Notes under the pieces: generated by a model
Databases searched by the model: none
Seen by the model: the letters and a program-made list of their open reading frames with translations, nothing else
Told to the model about the DNA's origin: nothing
NCBI GenBank assembly: GCA_965658965.1
Contig: CBFHVV010000131.1
Span: 1-5,617 of the forward strand
Length of the DNA stretch: 5,617 bases
Reading direction: 5' to 3'
Source: Croceimicrobium sp965658965
GTDB lineage: Bacteria > Bacteroidota > Bacteroidia > Flavobacteriales > Schleiferiaceae
Made by a program: the position numbers and the translations under genes
Shown: positions 5,571 to 5,617 of the stretch, one piece after another
Numbering within the stretch: the first letter of the stretch is position 1
Layout: each line of letters starts with the position of its first letter

Positions 5571-5617
5571 GACATCTCGACAGAAAGATATTAGACCTCT
5601 GCGCTATAAGTAGTGAG

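Larger units (their letters stand above)
4895..5617. repeat. Intergenic array of imperfect ~135-bp repeats with hairpin heads, continuing past the right edge
   Basis: This gene-free stretch consists almost entirely of degenerate copies of one unit. In order a unit has a GCCCCAGCGGGGC hairpin, a GACATCTCGACAGAAAG tail, TATTAGACCGCTTCGCTATTAG, TAGT/TTAGT steps, GAGATTGGATTTTGCTATG, a T-rich segment ending in GGTAGGGTGA, then CAGTAA before the next hairpin. Hairpins start at 5029, 5237, 5372, 5508 and 5558, so two consecutive units are 135 and 136 bp. The first is stretched to 208 bp by an internal duplication (GTGAGATTAGCT at 5091-5102 and again at 5166-5177). The last is cut short and fused to a variant copy. 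I see no open reading frame, tRNA or rRNA here. Origin by tandem duplication of a dispersed element is inferred. Confidence 0.85.

Noticed and set aside
4895..5617. Possible CRISPR array
   Set aside because: Repeats are long, degenerate, irregularly spaced and have no unique spacers of constant size; no cas gene is present.

Overview
The window looks like a piece of a Bacteroidota chromosome, probably Flavobacteriales or a relative. The grounds are two proteins with type IX secretion system (T9SS) type A C-terminal sorting domains, a TonB-dependent receptor, a BtuG-type surface lipoprotein, and A-rich start regions without a Shine-Dalgarno. I cannot place it more precisely.

Positions 1 to about 4861 hold one minus-strand vitamin B12 (cobalamin) acquisition operon. 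In transcription order it contains: a weak candidate promoter near 4854-4861; a cobalamin riboswitch aptamer (4849 down to 4679) with a distal P13 hairpin whose loop can kiss L5; a 12-bp helix that buries the first start codon; a 366-aa T9SS-exported protein with two copies of an unnamed domain; a 312-aa T9SS-exported cell-surface protein; a 620-aa BtuB-like TonB-dependent receptor with a GTG start; and the first 220 residues of a BtuG-like beta-propeller lipoprotein, cut by the window edge. The genes are separated by 2 bp, then overlap by 4 bp and 7 bp, so they almost certainly form one translationally coupled transcript. Inferred division of labour: BtuB imports cobalamin across the outer membrane using TonB energy, BtuG caps the barrel and captures ligand, and the two T9SS cargo proteins act outside the cell as candidate accessory capture factors. 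The role of the last two is unproven and is the most interesting point in the window.

Positions 4862-5617 contain no credible gene. They hold an array of imperfect repeats of about 135 bp, each headed by a 13-nt hairpin (GCCCCAGCGGGGC or a variant) followed by a conserved tail. The array starts within about 35 bp of the candidate operon promoter and continues past the right edge. One hairpin copy has a different stem sequence that still pairs.
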